Shown in pieces: positions 23,509-32,225 of a stretch of DNA of 64,000 bases (the stretch's first letter is position 1; the number at the start of each line of letters is the position of its first letter). The stretch spans positions 1 through 64,000 of the forward strand of contig NZ_LZLV01000122.1 in assembly GCF_001673405.1 (NCBI RefSeq), in the 5' to 3' direction. The stretch comes from Mycobacterium sp. 1245111.1. Lineage in GTDB: Bacteria > Actinomycetota > Actinomycetes > Mycobacteriales > Mycobacteriaceae. A program made the position numbers and the translations under genes. Below the pieces are notes generated by a model. That model ran no database searches, was not told where the DNA came from, and saw only the letters and a list, made by a program, of their open reading frames with translations.

Positions 23509-25359
23509 ATGCCGGTGTCGGTGGGCGAAACGTTCGCGGGGTTCACGATCTTGCGCGTCCTCGGTGCCGGCGGGATGGGCACGGTGTACTTGGCCGCGCA
23601 TCCACGCTTACCCCGCCAGGACGCGCTGAAGGTGCTGCCCGCGCAGTGGACCGCGGACCCGGAGTACCGGGAGCGGTTTCTGCGCGAAGCGGATCTCACC
23701 GCCAGCTTGTCGCACCCCAACATCCTGGGTGTCCACGACCGCGGCGAACATGACGGGCAGTTGTGGATCTCGATGGACTATGTCGGGGGAACCGACGCCT
23801 CCAAGCTGATCCGCGAACACCACCCGGACGGCTTGCCGGTCGGCCGGGCGCTCGAGATCGTCACCGCTGTCGCCTCGGCGTTGGATTACGCGCACGAACA
23901 GGGGTTGTTACACCGCGACATCAAACCGGCCAACATCCTGTTGGATGCGAAGGCGCAGCGAATTTTCCTGGCCGACTTCGGCATTGCTCGGCTCATTGAC
24001 GATCCGGCGGGATTGACCGCAACCAACATGGCGGTCGGCACCATGTCCTACGCGGCGCCCGAGCAGTTGCGGGGCGAGCCCCTCGATGGTCGCACCGATC
24101 AGTATGCGTTGGCCTGCACGGCTTTTGATCTGCTCACCGGATCGCCGCCCTACGTCGACTCTAATCCCGCGGTGGTGATCACCAAACACGTTGCGGCGGC
24201 CATACCTTCAGTCAGTGAGCGCCGGCCGGAGTTGGCCGCACTGGATCCTGTGTTGGCCAGGGCGATGGCCAAGACGCCCAAGGACCGGTATGCCAGCTGC
24301 GGAGAGTTCGCCCGGGAATTGAACTCCGCGCTCAACCAGCCGTCCGGTCACATCCGGCACGCTCCCCCGCCGCCACCGACCCGGCCCGAACCGGCGCCCA
24401 CCCTGATGACGCCGACGCGACGAGTTTCGCGTCCCAAATTGATTGCGGCACTTGCGGGCACCGTCTTGATCGTCGCGGCGGCGATATTCGCGGGGGTCGC
24501 CCTGGTCGGGCGCCAGGACCATACAGCACCCCCAGCGCCGGCCGCCCCGTATCCGTTCTCGGGCACCTACCGCGCCGACTACGGTCCGGGCACCGATCTC
24601 GAGGGCAAACCGGTGATCGGCGCACCCCCAATGACGGGCACCTGGGATGTGCGCTCCAACTGTGGCGCGGGCGGCTGCGTCGCGACGGCGTCGTACACCG
24701 GCGGCAGTGGCATGGTGCTCGTCTCGAACCTGGTGTTCGATCAGATCGGCGCGAATTGGCTTGCGGTGGGTCTCGCTTCGACACCCTGCAACGACGCGCC
24801 CACCGAAGTCTGGGTGGTGTTCACCCTGCAACCACAGCCCGACGGCACGCTGACCGGGGAAACCACGCGGTCCACCATCAACAGCTGCAGCGCCGCCAAA
24901 CGCACCGTAACCTTCACCCGCACGGGAGATCCCGACCTCGCCAAGGTTCCCGACCCGGCGTCGCTGCCGCCCCGGTCGCCATCGCCGTCCACCGCACTGC
25001 GCGGGCGCTACCACGAGACGATCACCTACGCGAACGGCGGTTCCGCGCCCGGACAAGACGATCTGACGGTCCGCACCGTCTGCCTGCGCACCGGCGAACG
25101 CTGCCTCAGCCTGTTCCATGCGGTCGACGGGGTGGTACCGCTGGTATTCAGCGGCACCAAGTGGACCCGCAACGACGAGGGCACCGTGCCCTGCAATCTC
25201 GGCGGGACCGTGCATATCAAACTCACCGCCGAATACCCGCTGCCCGACCCGCTACAGGACCCGATCCCGTTGCTCACCGGCCACGGTCACAATGAGACGA
25301 CCGGAAGCGCCTGCGCCGGAGGCGATTTCGAAGACAAGTTCGAACGTACCGGGGACTAG
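23509..25359 (+). CDS. Transmembrane Ser/Thr protein kinase (PknH/PknF type)
   Basis: 616 residues. The cytoplasmic kinase domain is 12-270 with glycine loop GAGGMG, ATP-anchoring Lys41, catalytic Asp137 in HRDIKPAN and Asp156 of DFG; all essential residues are intact. A Pro-rich juxtamembrane linker (285-310) and one membrane helix (about 315-337) follow. The extracellular part (345-616) has two related beta-rich halves: GTYRADYGPG near 350 with paired cysteines, and GRYHETITYANG near 500. This outer domain differs from the PknH sensor domain. It is divergent from the EmbR-like gene, its likely substrate. The gene ends one base before the converging lpqL stop. Confidence 0.9.
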   Translation: MPVSVGETFAGFTILRVLGAGGMGTVYLAAHPRLPRQDALKVLPAQWTADPEYRERFLREADLTASLSHPNILGVHDRGEHDGQLWISMDYVGGTDASKLIREHHPDGLPVGRALEIVTAVASALDYAHEQGLLHRDIKPANILLDAKAQRIFLADFGIARLIDDPAGLTATNMAVGTMSYAAPEQLRGEPLDGRTDQYALACTAFDLLTGSPPYVDSNPAVVITKHVAAAIPSVSERRPELAALDPVLARAMAKTPKDRYASCGEFARELNSALNQPSGHIRHAPPPPPTRPEPAPTLMTPTRRVSRPKLIAALAGTVLIVAAAIFAGVALVGRQDHTAPPAPAAPYPFSGTYRADYGPGTDLEGKPVIGAPPMTGTWDVRSNCGAGGCVATASYTGGSGMVLVSNLVFDQIGANWLAVGLASTPCNDAPTEVWVVFTLQPQPDGTLTGETTRSTINSCSAAKRTVTFTRTGDPDLAKVPDPASLPPRSPSPSTALRGRYHETITYANGGSAPGQDDLTVRTVCLRTGERCLSLFHAVDGVVPLVFSGTKWTRNDEGTVPCNLGGTVHIKLTAEYPLPDPLQDPIPLLTGHGHNETTGSACAGGDFEDKFERTGD

Positions 25360-25360
25360 A

Positions 25361-26848
25361 TCACTTCTTGGTGAGCTGGTGCCGAGTCCGGTCTTCGCGG
25401 ACCGGCACGCCATTGCGACCGCTCAGATCCTGAGCGTAAAAGCCTGTCGCATAGGCAACCCCACCGCCGTTGATGCCCAACTCCGCACGGTCGATGTGCT
25501 CCAGCGTGTCCGTGCTCTTGTGATAGTTGGGGTCAAACGGCTGGTCCTCGGGGCCGCCCCACAGCTTCGCCTCAGTCGCGGACTTCTTGTTTTCGGCGCC
25601 GGAAAACAGCCCGCCCGCCGGGATGCCGGCCTGCGTGAAGCCGTCGTAATCGGACCGGCCGTCGAAAGAGGTGTCCTGCGGCGTCTTTCCGGCGGAGTTG
25701 AGGTAGGCGGCCAGCTCCCGCTCGATACCCGCTGACCCCTCCGGTACCACCGGGCTGCCGCGCTGGTCGGCCGGCAGCGACTGGTCACCGTCATAGGTGA
25801 AGTAGCCCGGGTTCGGCGAGGCGAGCATGTCGAAGTTCAGGTACAGCGCAATGTCCTTGAGCGCGTTCACATCTAATGACTCGACGTACTTCCGCGACCC
25901 GATCAGCCCGAGCTCCTCGGCGCCCCAGAAGCCGAATCGGACGGCGTTGTGGATCCCTGGCGACGGGCCCAACTGCAGCGCGGTCTCGAGCACCGCGGCC
26001 ACCCCGGACCCGTTGTCGTTGATGCCGGGCCCTTCCGGCACGCTGTCGAGGTGCGCCCCGGCCATCACCACATCGCTCGTCGAGCCCGTCTTGGTCTGCG
26101 CGATCACATTACGCGCCGAGATGGTCCGGGTGTCCGCGGACACGTGCACGGTCGCCGGACCGACGCTCGAGCGGAGTTGCGCACCATCGGCTTTGGAGAT
26201 TCCGACGACCGGAATCTTGACGCTGTTGGTCTCGCCCAGCGTCCCGGCGATGTGCTCCTCGACGACGTTGTCCGCCACGACCATCGCCAACGCCCCCCGC
26301 TGCGCCGCGGCGCCGGCCTTCTGCGCGAACGGGCAGGTACCACGATCCACCATCACGACGGCGCCGCTGACCGGCAGATGGTCGTAATCGGCGGCCGCAC
26401 AGCCCGGACTTCCGTCCGCCGGGAAGGCCACGAGCGGACCCGTCACCCCTTCCGGTGGAGCGCCGATGCTGTACTCCAGCGCCCGCGCGTCGAACTTCTT
26501 GTCGCCCACGGTCACATCCCCGGGTTCGGAGTGGAACACATGCGCATCGAACTGCATGGTCTGGACGTCAAAACCCTTGTCCCGCAACTTGCCCACCACG
26601 TAGTCGACGCTGGCGTCATAGCCCGGTGTGCCGACCGCGCGAGTGTTGTTGTTCGCGTTGGCGATGTCCTGCAACTTTGTCAGGTGGGCCATCATCGCGT
26701 CCGTGGCGACCCGTCCCCGCAGCGAGGCGGCGAAATCCGGGCCCGAGGTCTGCTTCAACGAATGCGCCGTGTCGGACGATGCGCAGCCGCCGGTTGCCAG
26801 CATCAGCGTCGTGACAGCGACAAGTAGCGGTCTTGATTTGATAGCCAT
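25361..26848 (-). CDS. lpqL: Lipoprotein aminopeptidase LpqL (M28 family)
   Basis: A 495-residue secreted lipoprotein. The signal peptide (1-21) ends in LATGGC, with Cys22 for lipid attachment. A PA insert domain lies about 135-235, and the M28 zinc-peptidase domain 245-480 carries the ligands AGAHLDS (His, Asp), GINDNGSG (Asp), WGAEELG (Glu pair), LNFDM (Asp) and NYHKSTD (His). Such enzymes remove N-terminal amino acids outside the cell. The ATG at 26848 was chosen because it starts a proper lipoprotein signal; the open frame upstream to 27100 has none. M. tuberculosis lpqL (Rv0418, about 500 residues) is likewise next to thiG. Confidence 0.93.
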   Translation of the reverse strand: MAIKSRPLLVAVTTLMLATGGCASSDTAHSLKQTSGPDFAASLRGRVATDAMMAHLTKLQDIANANNNTRAVGTPGYDASVDYVVGKLRDKGFDVQTMQFDAHVFHSEPGDVTVGDKKFDARALEYSIGAPPEGVTGPLVAFPADGSPGCAAADYDHLPVSGAVVMVDRGTCPFAQKAGAAAQRGALAMVVADNVVEEHIAGTLGETNSVKIPVVGISKADGAQLRSSVGPATVHVSADTRTISARNVIAQTKTGSTSDVVMAGAHLDSVPEGPGINDNGSGVAAVLETALQLGPSPGIHNAVRFGFWGAEELGLIGSRKYVESLDVNALKDIALYLNFDMLASPNPGYFTYDGDQSLPADQRGSPVVPEGSAGIERELAAYLNSAGKTPQDTSFDGRSDYDGFTQAGIPAGGLFSGAENKKSATEAKLWGGPEDQPFDPNYHKSTDTLEHIDRAELGINGGGVAYATGFYAQDLSGRNGVPVREDRTRHQLTKK

Positions 26849-26859
26849 TGCGCCCCAGG

Positions 26860-27807
26860 TTAGACGCACTCGGCCTGTTCTGAGGGATCGTCGCGCAGCA
26901 GATATGCGTGGATGGTGGTACCCGCGGATGTCGTGTGAGTGCGCAGCAGGTCGGCGATCGCGTTCACCACGAACAGCCCGTAGGGTCCGACACCGCCTCC
27001 GGCCGGGGGGCGTCGGCCGGCGAGCGGGTCGCGCCAGTGGCCCATGTCGCGCGCCTCGCAGACCACGAACCCGCTGTCGTACCAGAACGCCAGCCGGCAC
27101 GGGCCGCCGGCGTGGTCGAGGCTGTTGGTGGCCAGCTCGGTGGTCACGAGCAGCAGGTCGGCGATTCGGTCCGCTGTCATTCCCACCAGTCGTCCATAAC
27201 GCTCAGCGCATCGGCGGGCGCCGGCCAGGTCGACGGGTTGCTCGACGACGTGCGTCACCGCGGCCTGGTGCGTCTGCAACGGTTGATTGCACCGGTCGAG
27301 TGCGGCTTCGACGGCGAACTCCGGGGAGTGTCTGCGTGATCCGCCCTGCCAGAATTGCGGATGGGTGAGGCGGACGTGTCCCAACACGGTTTCGTCGAGA
27401 CCGGACGCGTCGTACGGGCACAAACTCGTGATGTTCCATCCGTCGAACGCGATGTTGGTCAACGCCTCATGTTGCAGGCAAGCGAGATACTCGTGCTCCG
27501 TTCGCCCCGCCCAGGCCGGCTCGGCGATCACCCGGACGTGCTGGTCGGGATGGGCATCGACGAAGGCGTGCTGGCCGGCGAGAATTCGGCCGGGATTGCG
27601 GCCGAAGTCGGTGATGTCAGCCATCGTCACGTCGGCGGCGGCATCTCCCAACGCGTCGCGCATCGATCCCAGTTTGCCGCCGGGAATCGCAAGCATGACG
27701 GGCTGCAACTGGTTAAGCCCGTCTTCGATGAATTGCACCAACGAGTCGACGTATTCGCGCTCCGAGTAATACAGGAGCGCCGAATGGTCGAACCCTCGAC
27801 GGTGCAC
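26860..27807 (-). CDS. MEDS-sensor / RsbW-like anti-sigma regulatory protein
   Basis: 315 residues. The N-terminal MEDS domain (about 5-165, HSALLYYSEREYVDSLVQFI) is a sensory RecA-like domain; the C-terminal HATPase of the RsbW/anti-sigma class (185-305) has ELATNSLDHAGG and the glycine loop GVGPYGLFVV. Proteins of this layout act in SigF/SigB-type networks. The start is GTG at 27807. Upstream on the coding strand GTTTAA and GGATTA, 14 bp apart, loosely resemble a SigB/SigF promoter. It lies 11 bp upstream of lpqL, which may therefore be co-transcribed with it, and it inserts between lpqL and the thi genes. Confidence 0.82.
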   Translation of the reverse strand: MHRRGFDHSALLYYSEREYVDSLVQFIEDGLNQLQPVMLAIPGGKLGSMRDALGDAAADVTMADITDFGRNPGRILAGQHAFVDAHPDQHVRVIAEPAWAGRTEHEYLACLQHEALTNIAFDGWNITSLCPYDASGLDETVLGHVRLTHPQFWQGGSRRHSPEFAVEAALDRCNQPLQTHQAAVTHVVEQPVDLAGARRCAERYGRLVGMTADRIADLLLVTTELATNSLDHAGGPCRLAFWYDSGFVVCEARDMGHWRDPLAGRRPPAGGGVGPYGLFVVNAIADLLRTHTTSAGTTIHAYLLRDDPSEQAECV

Positions 27808-27902
27808 GTGTTCTCTCAGTGTTCTGTCGATGTAGTAATCCTCGGCCTTGCTGCGTTAAACGGCGCAGCGACGTTAGATTTACCCAGGCACCAAAAACCT
27901 AA

Positions 27903-28658
27903 TCAGGTGCCGTTAATCCGCTCCACAATCAGGTCCGCGGCAGCGCGCATGCCCGCGGCGTTCGGATGAAACGGCGCGGGACGCCACGGCAACGGCCAGC
28001 CCGCACCCACTGTCCAAGGGTCCGCTGACCACGGGTGATGCTCGCGGCTTGCCTGTCCCGCGCACACCAGCTCGCATCCGGTGGCCTGGCCCGCCGCCGC
28101 GGTGACCTCCTCGAGCCGCTCGGCGACGAATCGACCCAGATCTGCGTGCTCGGCCGACAGCGGGGCGGCCGCGACACCCGGCGGCGGCAACAGCGTGAGG
28201 TAGTCGACGAACATCACCCGCGCCCCCGGCGCTCGCCGGCGCACCGCGGTTCCGACGGCGCGCAACGCGTCACCGACCCCGTCGAGCGCCTTTTGGCGGG
28301 CGTCGCGGTCGAGGAGCTCGCGGATCGATGACAGCCTGCGAACAAGCGCCGGCAGCCCGGCGCCCATCAACAACGGGACGTAGCCGACGTCGTTCCCGCC
28401 GATCGTGATGGTCACGAATTCTTCGGAGCCGTCCAGCGCGTCGATCTGCGGCGCGGCGCTGCGTTGCCGCTCGGTGAGGATGTTGGCGGTGGTGGCACCG
28501 GAGAAGGTGACGTCGACGAGGTCGAGGCTCAGCTGCTCGGCGACCAGGTGGGCGTAGTTGCGGGCCGAGCGGCCCGAGCCGAACGGCGCACCCGGGGCGG
28601 ACGGCTTGATACCGGGACCGGCCGCCATCGAACTACCCAGCGCCACATAGCGGCTCAT
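27903..28658 (-). CDS. SGNH/GDSL-family hydrolase
   Basis: A 251-residue esterase/lipase-fold enzyme without a signal peptide. SGNH blocks: ALGSSMAAG (nucleophile Ser in GSS, residues 8-10), Gly in the SGATT segment, GGND near 87, and the C-terminal FHPNAAG with the catalytic His. The substrate is unknown. Its ATG overlaps the thiG stop (ATGA), so it is the last gene of the riboswitch-controlled thiOSG operon, although no thiamine role is evident. Confidence 0.88.
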   Translation of the reverse strand: MSRYVALGSSMAAGPGIKPSAPGAPFGSGRSARNYAHLVAEQLSLDLVDVTFSGATTANILTERQRSAAPQIDALDGSEEFVTITIGGNDVGYVPLLMGAGLPALVRRLSSIRELLDRDARQKALDGVGDALRAVGTAVRRRAPGARVMFVDYLTLLPPPGVAAAPLSAEHADLGRFVAERLEEVTAAAGQATGCELVCAGQASREHHPWSADPWTVGAGWPLPWRPAPFHPNAAGMRAAADLIVERINGT

Positions 28659-29413
28659 ATGGCCGGACTGGAGGCTTGGGCCCAGAATCGCTTCGGGATA
28701 CGGCCCGCTCGCCGGGCCAGGTATCCCGCGGTGACGGCGGCGGCCATCGCGGCGGCCATCGCGGGCGGATCCGCGGCGCGGGTCACCGCGGTGGCCAATA
28801 GCACTGCGTCACAGCCTAATTCCATCGCGAGGGCGGCGTCGCTGGCGGTGCCGATACCGGCGTCGAGCACGACGGGAACACCGGATTGGGCGACGATCAT
28901 CTCGATGTTGTGCGGGTTGGCGATGCCCAGGCCGGTGCCGATCGGCGAACCGAGCGGCATCACCGCCACGCATCCGGTGTCTTCCAGCCGTTTGGCCAGC
29001 GCCGGGTCGTCGTTGGTGTAAGGCAGCACGACAAACCCGTCGTCGACCAATTGTTCAGCGGCCCTTACTAATTCGATGGCATCGGGCAACAGTGTGCGTT
29101 CTTCGGCGATCACTTCCAGCTTGACCCATTCGGTGCCGAGCGCTTCGCGGGCCAGTTGCGCGGTGAGCACCGCTTCGGCGGCGCTGCGACAGCCCGCGGT
29201 GTTGGGCAGCGGCGTAATGCCCAGCCGGCTCAGCAGATCGAGCATGCCGGTGCCGCCCTCGGCGTCGACGCGGCGCATCGCGACGGTGGTCAGCTCGGTG
29301 CCCGACGCGATCAGGGCCTCCTCGAGCACGGCCAAGTTGGACGCTCCCCCGGTGCCCATGATCAACCGGGAGGCGAAGCTGCGTCCGGCGATGGTCAGTT
29401 TATTGTCAGCCAC
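28655..29413 (-). CDS. thiG: Thiazole synthase ThiG
   Basis: Condenses deoxyxylulose-5-phosphate, dehydroglycine and ThiS-thiocarboxylate sulfur into the thiazole phosphate of thiamine. 252 residues of TIM-barrel fold; the imine-forming lysine is Lys98 in EWVKLEVI. The phosphate-binding loops GSPIGTG and DAGIGTASDAA are intact. It starts with GTG at 29411-29413, overlapping thiS by eight bases, which ensures coupled synthesis of the two partners. Its stop overlaps the SGNH hydrolase gene. Confidence 0.97.
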   Translation of the reverse strand: MADNKLTIAGRSFASRLIMGTGGASNLAVLEEALIASGTELTTVAMRRVDAEGGTGMLDLLSRLGITPLPNTAGCRSAAEAVLTAQLAREALGTEWVKLEVIAEERTLLPDAIELVRAAEQLVDDGFVVLPYTNDDPALAKRLEDTGCVAVMPLGSPIGTGLGIANPHNIEMIVAQSGVPVVLDAGIGTASDAALAMELGCDAVLLATAVTRAADPPAMAAAMAAAVTAGYLARRAGRIPKRFWAQASSPAI

Positions 29414-29603
29414 CTTGCACCGCCGTCACGACCTCGATGGTGGCACCGTCGGAAAGTGCTGTGGCCCAGCGTGATCGCGGCAGCACCGCTTGGTCGACGG
29501 CGACGGCGACGCCGCGGTCCGGATAGCCCAGCGACTGCAGCAGAGCCGCCACGGTCATGTTCTCGTCGACCACGACGTCTTCGGCGTTCACGCGAACAAT
29601 CAT
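29406..29603 (-). CDS. thiS: Sulfur-carrier protein ThiS
   Basis: A 65-residue ubiquitin-like carrier that delivers sulfur as a C-terminal thiocarboxylate to ThiG. The diagnostic C-terminal Gly-Gly is present (AVQGG). The ATG at 29601-29603 overlaps the thiO stop (ATGA); the 3' end overlaps thiG. The frame is open upstream across thiO, but only this part is the ThiS fold. Confidence 0.96.
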   Translation of the reverse strand: MIVRVNAEDVVVDENMTVAALLQSLGYPDRGVAVAVDQAVLPRSRWATALSDGATIEVVTAVQGG

Positions 29604-30613
29604 GAGTGGGCTCCCACCGGAATTAGTTCGGACACAATCTGTTCTGCCGTCCACGGCGCCAGCAGGAAACCCGACCGGCCGTGACCGGCGGCGATCAACG
29701 TCCGCGCGTCCAGCCGGCCCACCAGCGGCAGGTTGTCGGGCGTCATCGGGCGCAGCCCCGCGATGCATTCCGCGAACTCGTATTCACCGAGCGCCGGCAT
29801 CACCGTGCACGCGTCGTCGAGCAGGTCACGCACACCGGACACCGTGGGCGCGGTGTCGCGGCCGTGCTCGTACTGGGTGGCGCCGACCACGACCCCGTCG
29901 GCGCGCGGCACCACGTATACCTGACGCCCGTGCACGCGAGCGCGGATTACCCGCTGCGGCAACGGCATACACCCCTTGCGCCAGCGCAGCCTCAGCACCT
30001 CGCCCTTCACCGGCCGAATCTGCAGACCGGGCCACAACGACGGGGCATCGATGCCGTTGGCGATCACGACCGCGTCGGCCCGTACGGAACTCAGATCGCT
30101 CACCGGCCCGTCCCACTCGACACCGAGCTGGTCACAGGCCGTCGTCAGCCCGTCGAGCAGAGCGCGATTGTCGACCGCGAGCTCGGTGGGCGCCCGAAAA
30201 CCATGCCGAATGCCTTGCGCCAGCATCGGTTCCGCGTCGCGGATCGCTGAGTCCCAGACCACCGGATGCCCCTGTGCGGACAGCCAGTCGGCGACCGTAC
30301 GCAGGTCGGCCACGTCGGCGCGGTCGACCGCGACCACCAGCGACTCGCGCGCGGTGATCACCTGCGCGGGCAGGCCGTCGGTGAATCCGTCCCGCCACAG
30401 CCGCAGGGATTCCAGGCCCAACTGCAGCAGCCGCTCCTCGCCCGGCCAGCCCTCGCTGTGCGGCGCCAGCATTCCCGCGGCCACCCACGACGCACCGGGT
30501 TGCCCGGAGCGGTGCACCCGCACCGACCAACCTGCTCGGGCGGCACGGCGCGCCACGGACAGCCCGATCACGCCGCCGCCGATGACGGCCAGCGATCCCG
30601 CGTCCGATGGCAT
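29600..30613 (-). CDS. thiO: Glycine oxidase ThiO
   Basis: An FAD enzyme that oxidises glycine to dehydroglycine (iminoacetate) for the thiazole. 337 residues, with the N-terminal FAD motif VIGGGVIGLSVA, the GASWVAAGMLAP substrate-loop region, and the C-terminal GRSGFLLAPWTA segment. The ATG at 30611-30613 follows GGGAGCGAAGAGG and a TPP riboswitch. First gene of the overlapping thiO-thiS-thiG-SGNH operon. Confidence 0.96.
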   Translation of the reverse strand: MPSDAGSLAVIGGGVIGLSVARRAARAGWSVRVHRSGQPGASWVAAGMLAPHSEGWPGEERLLQLGLESLRLWRDGFTDGLPAQVITARESLVVAVDRADVADLRTVADWLSAQGHPVVWDSAIRDAEPMLAQGIRHGFRAPTELAVDNRALLDGLTTACDQLGVEWDGPVSDLSSVRADAVVIANGIDAPSLWPGLQIRPVKGEVLRLRWRKGCMPLPQRVIRARVHGRQVYVVPRADGVVVGATQYEHGRDTAPTVSGVRDLLDDACTVMPALGEYEFAECIAGLRPMTPDNLPLVGRLDARTLIAAGHGRSGFLLAPWTAEQIVSELIPVGAHS

Positions 30614-30621
30614 CCTCTTCG

Positions 30622-30706
30622 CTCCCTTCGCCGGCATGATCCGGATCAGGTTTGACGGTAAGGACAGGGTGCTGTGTCCACTCTCAGCCCCACTCCCGGG
30701 ACTCCC
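30622..30706 (-). ncRNA. TPP riboswitch upstream of thiO
   Basis: On the minus strand GGGGCTGAGAGTGGAC (about 30676-30691) contains the CTGAGA core. AACCTGATCCGGATCATGCC (about 30634-30653), followed by GGCGAAGGGA, forms the pyrophosphate-sensing part. The element ends at the thiO ribosome binding site, so translation control by TPP is expected. Confidence 0.95.
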
Positions 30707-30742
30707 GTGTCGACTCACCACGGTAGTCGTTAGCGTCGCGGT

Positions 30743-31468
30743 GTGCACCAACCACATGGCCCCACTCCTCAGCGGCCCGAAAACGGCCGCATCGTCGTCG
30801 GGGCACCCATCCAACGACTCGCCAGCGCCCGGCTGTACCTTTGCACCGACGCCCGGCGCGACACCGGTGACCTGGCCGAATTCGCTGATGCCGCGCTCGC
30901 CGGCGGGGTCGACATCATCCAGCTACGCGACAAAGGGTCGGCCGGCGAGCAGCGGCTGGGCGCACTGGAGGCCCGCGACGAGTTGGCGGCGCTGGAGGTG
31001 CTCGCCGACGCCGCGCGCCGACACGGCGCCCTTTTGGCGGTCAACGACCGCGCCGACATCGCCCGGGCCGCCGGCGCCGACGTCCTGCACCTGGGCCAAG
31101 ACGACCTCCCGCTGACCGTCGCACGCGACATCGTCGGGCCCGAGCCGCTAATCGGTCGGTCCACTCACGACGCCGCGCAGGTCGCCGCCGCGGTCGCCGA
31201 GGCCGTCGACTATTTCTGCGTCGGACCGTGCTGGCCGACGCCCACCAAACCCGGACGCCCGGCGGCCGGGCTGCCGCTGGTCCGCTCGACGGCAGAAATG
31301 GCGAGCGACAAGCCGTGGTTCGCGATCGGCGGCATCGACGCGGCGCGGTTGCCGGACGTACTGGACGCGGGCGCCAGGCGCATCGTCGTCGTCCGGGCGA
31401 TCACCGCCGCCGAGGACCCGCGGGCCGCGGCACAACGGCTCAGTTCGGCACTTGCAGCAGTGAACTGA
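30743..31468 (+). CDS. thiE: Thiamine-phosphate synthase ThiE
   Basis: Joins HMP-PP and thiazole phosphate to thiamine phosphate. 241 residues from GTG 30743. TIM-barrel motifs: IIQLRDK (pyrophosphate Arg), VNDRADIA, HLGQDDLP, GRSTH, and FCVGPCWPTPTKPG. TAGCGT at 30731-30736 ends six bases before the GTG, so the mRNA may be leaderless and outside riboswitch control, unlike thiC and thiO. Divergent from thiO; its 3' end overlaps that of mutT3 by 29 bp. Confidence 0.96.
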   Translation: MHQPHGPTPQRPENGRIVVGAPIQRLASARLYLCTDARRDTGDLAEFADAALAGGVDIIQLRDKGSAGEQRLGALEARDELAALEVLADAARRHGALLAVNDRADIARAAGADVLHLGQDDLPLTVARDIVGPEPLIGRSTHDAAQVAAAVAEAVDYFCVGPCWPTPTKPGRPAAGLPLVRSTAEMASDKPWFAIGGIDAARLPDVLDAGARRIVVVRAITAAEDPRAAAQRLSSALAAVN

Positions 31469-32063
31469 TCCGCGAGCTCAGCTGCGACGGTCGCTGATCG
31501 GGATCGCCCGCCGTGCACCACACGAAGACGCCTTCCTCGATCTCGATCGTGCGCGGCAAGCTGGCCCGCAACTGGTCGTCGTGGCTCAGCGGCAAGACCT
31601 CGGGAACCGTGCGCAGCCGCTGCCAGCTGGCGGCAAACCCGGGATGCAGTGGCAGCTGGTCGACCTGGTCCTCGCCGACCCAGCGCATCTCCGCGCTCTC
31701 GAAGTTGGCCACCGTCGGTAGCTGTTGGGCGGCGTCGGCGACGACGGTGGTGTAGGTCCAGTCGGTGCCACTCGCCGTCGCGGTGATCACGCTCGCCCGC
31801 ACCGACACGAACCGGCTGATCAGGCCGGCTTCTTCCTGAGCCTCCCGGACGGCGGCCTCTTCGGGGCTCTCGTGGCTGTCGCGGGCACCGCCCGGCAGCC
31901 CCCACGTCCCGCCTTGATGGCTCCACGGCGCGCGGTGCTGCAACAACACCGCAGGTGAACCATCCCGTTGCGGGGCTCGCAGCAGCAGACCCGCCGCGCC
32001 GAATCGGCCCCAATGTGGGCTACCGGTGTCAGACACCACCCATCCGTCACCGTCGCCGCGCAC
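31440..32063 (-). CDS. mutT3: Nudix hydrolase MutT3
   Basis: A 207-residue pyrophosphohydrolase. The Nudix box is complete (GGARDSHESPEEAAVREAQE, then EAGL), with the metal-binding Glu residues in place. The M. tuberculosis orthologue (Rv0413) is assigned to clean-up of oxidised nucleotides. The GTG at 32063 is the start that keeps the N-terminal strand. The position between thiE and the Rv0412c-like gene matches M. tuberculosis exactly. Confidence 0.92.
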   Translation of the reverse strand: MRGDGDGWVVSDTGSPHWGRFGAAGLLLRAPQRDGSPAVLLQHRAPWSHQGGTWGLPGGARDSHESPEEAAVREAQEEAGLISRFVSVRASVITATASGTDWTYTTVVADAAQQLPTVANFESAEMRWVGEDQVDQLPLHPGFAASWQRLRTVPEVLPLSHDDQLRASLPRTIEIEEGVFVWCTAGDPDQRPSQLSSRISSLLQVPN

Positions 32064-32225
32064 GCGTTCATGTTAAGCACGCATGAATCGCGTTGCCTGT
32101 GTCGCGGACCGGTAACGAGTCGGGAAATCTGAGTAGGCAGGTCCCCGCATCTCAGCAAAACACTCTTAGACTTCACTTAATACAGTTCGCGACACGCACG
32201 GCTGAAAGATGAGGTCCGAACACAC

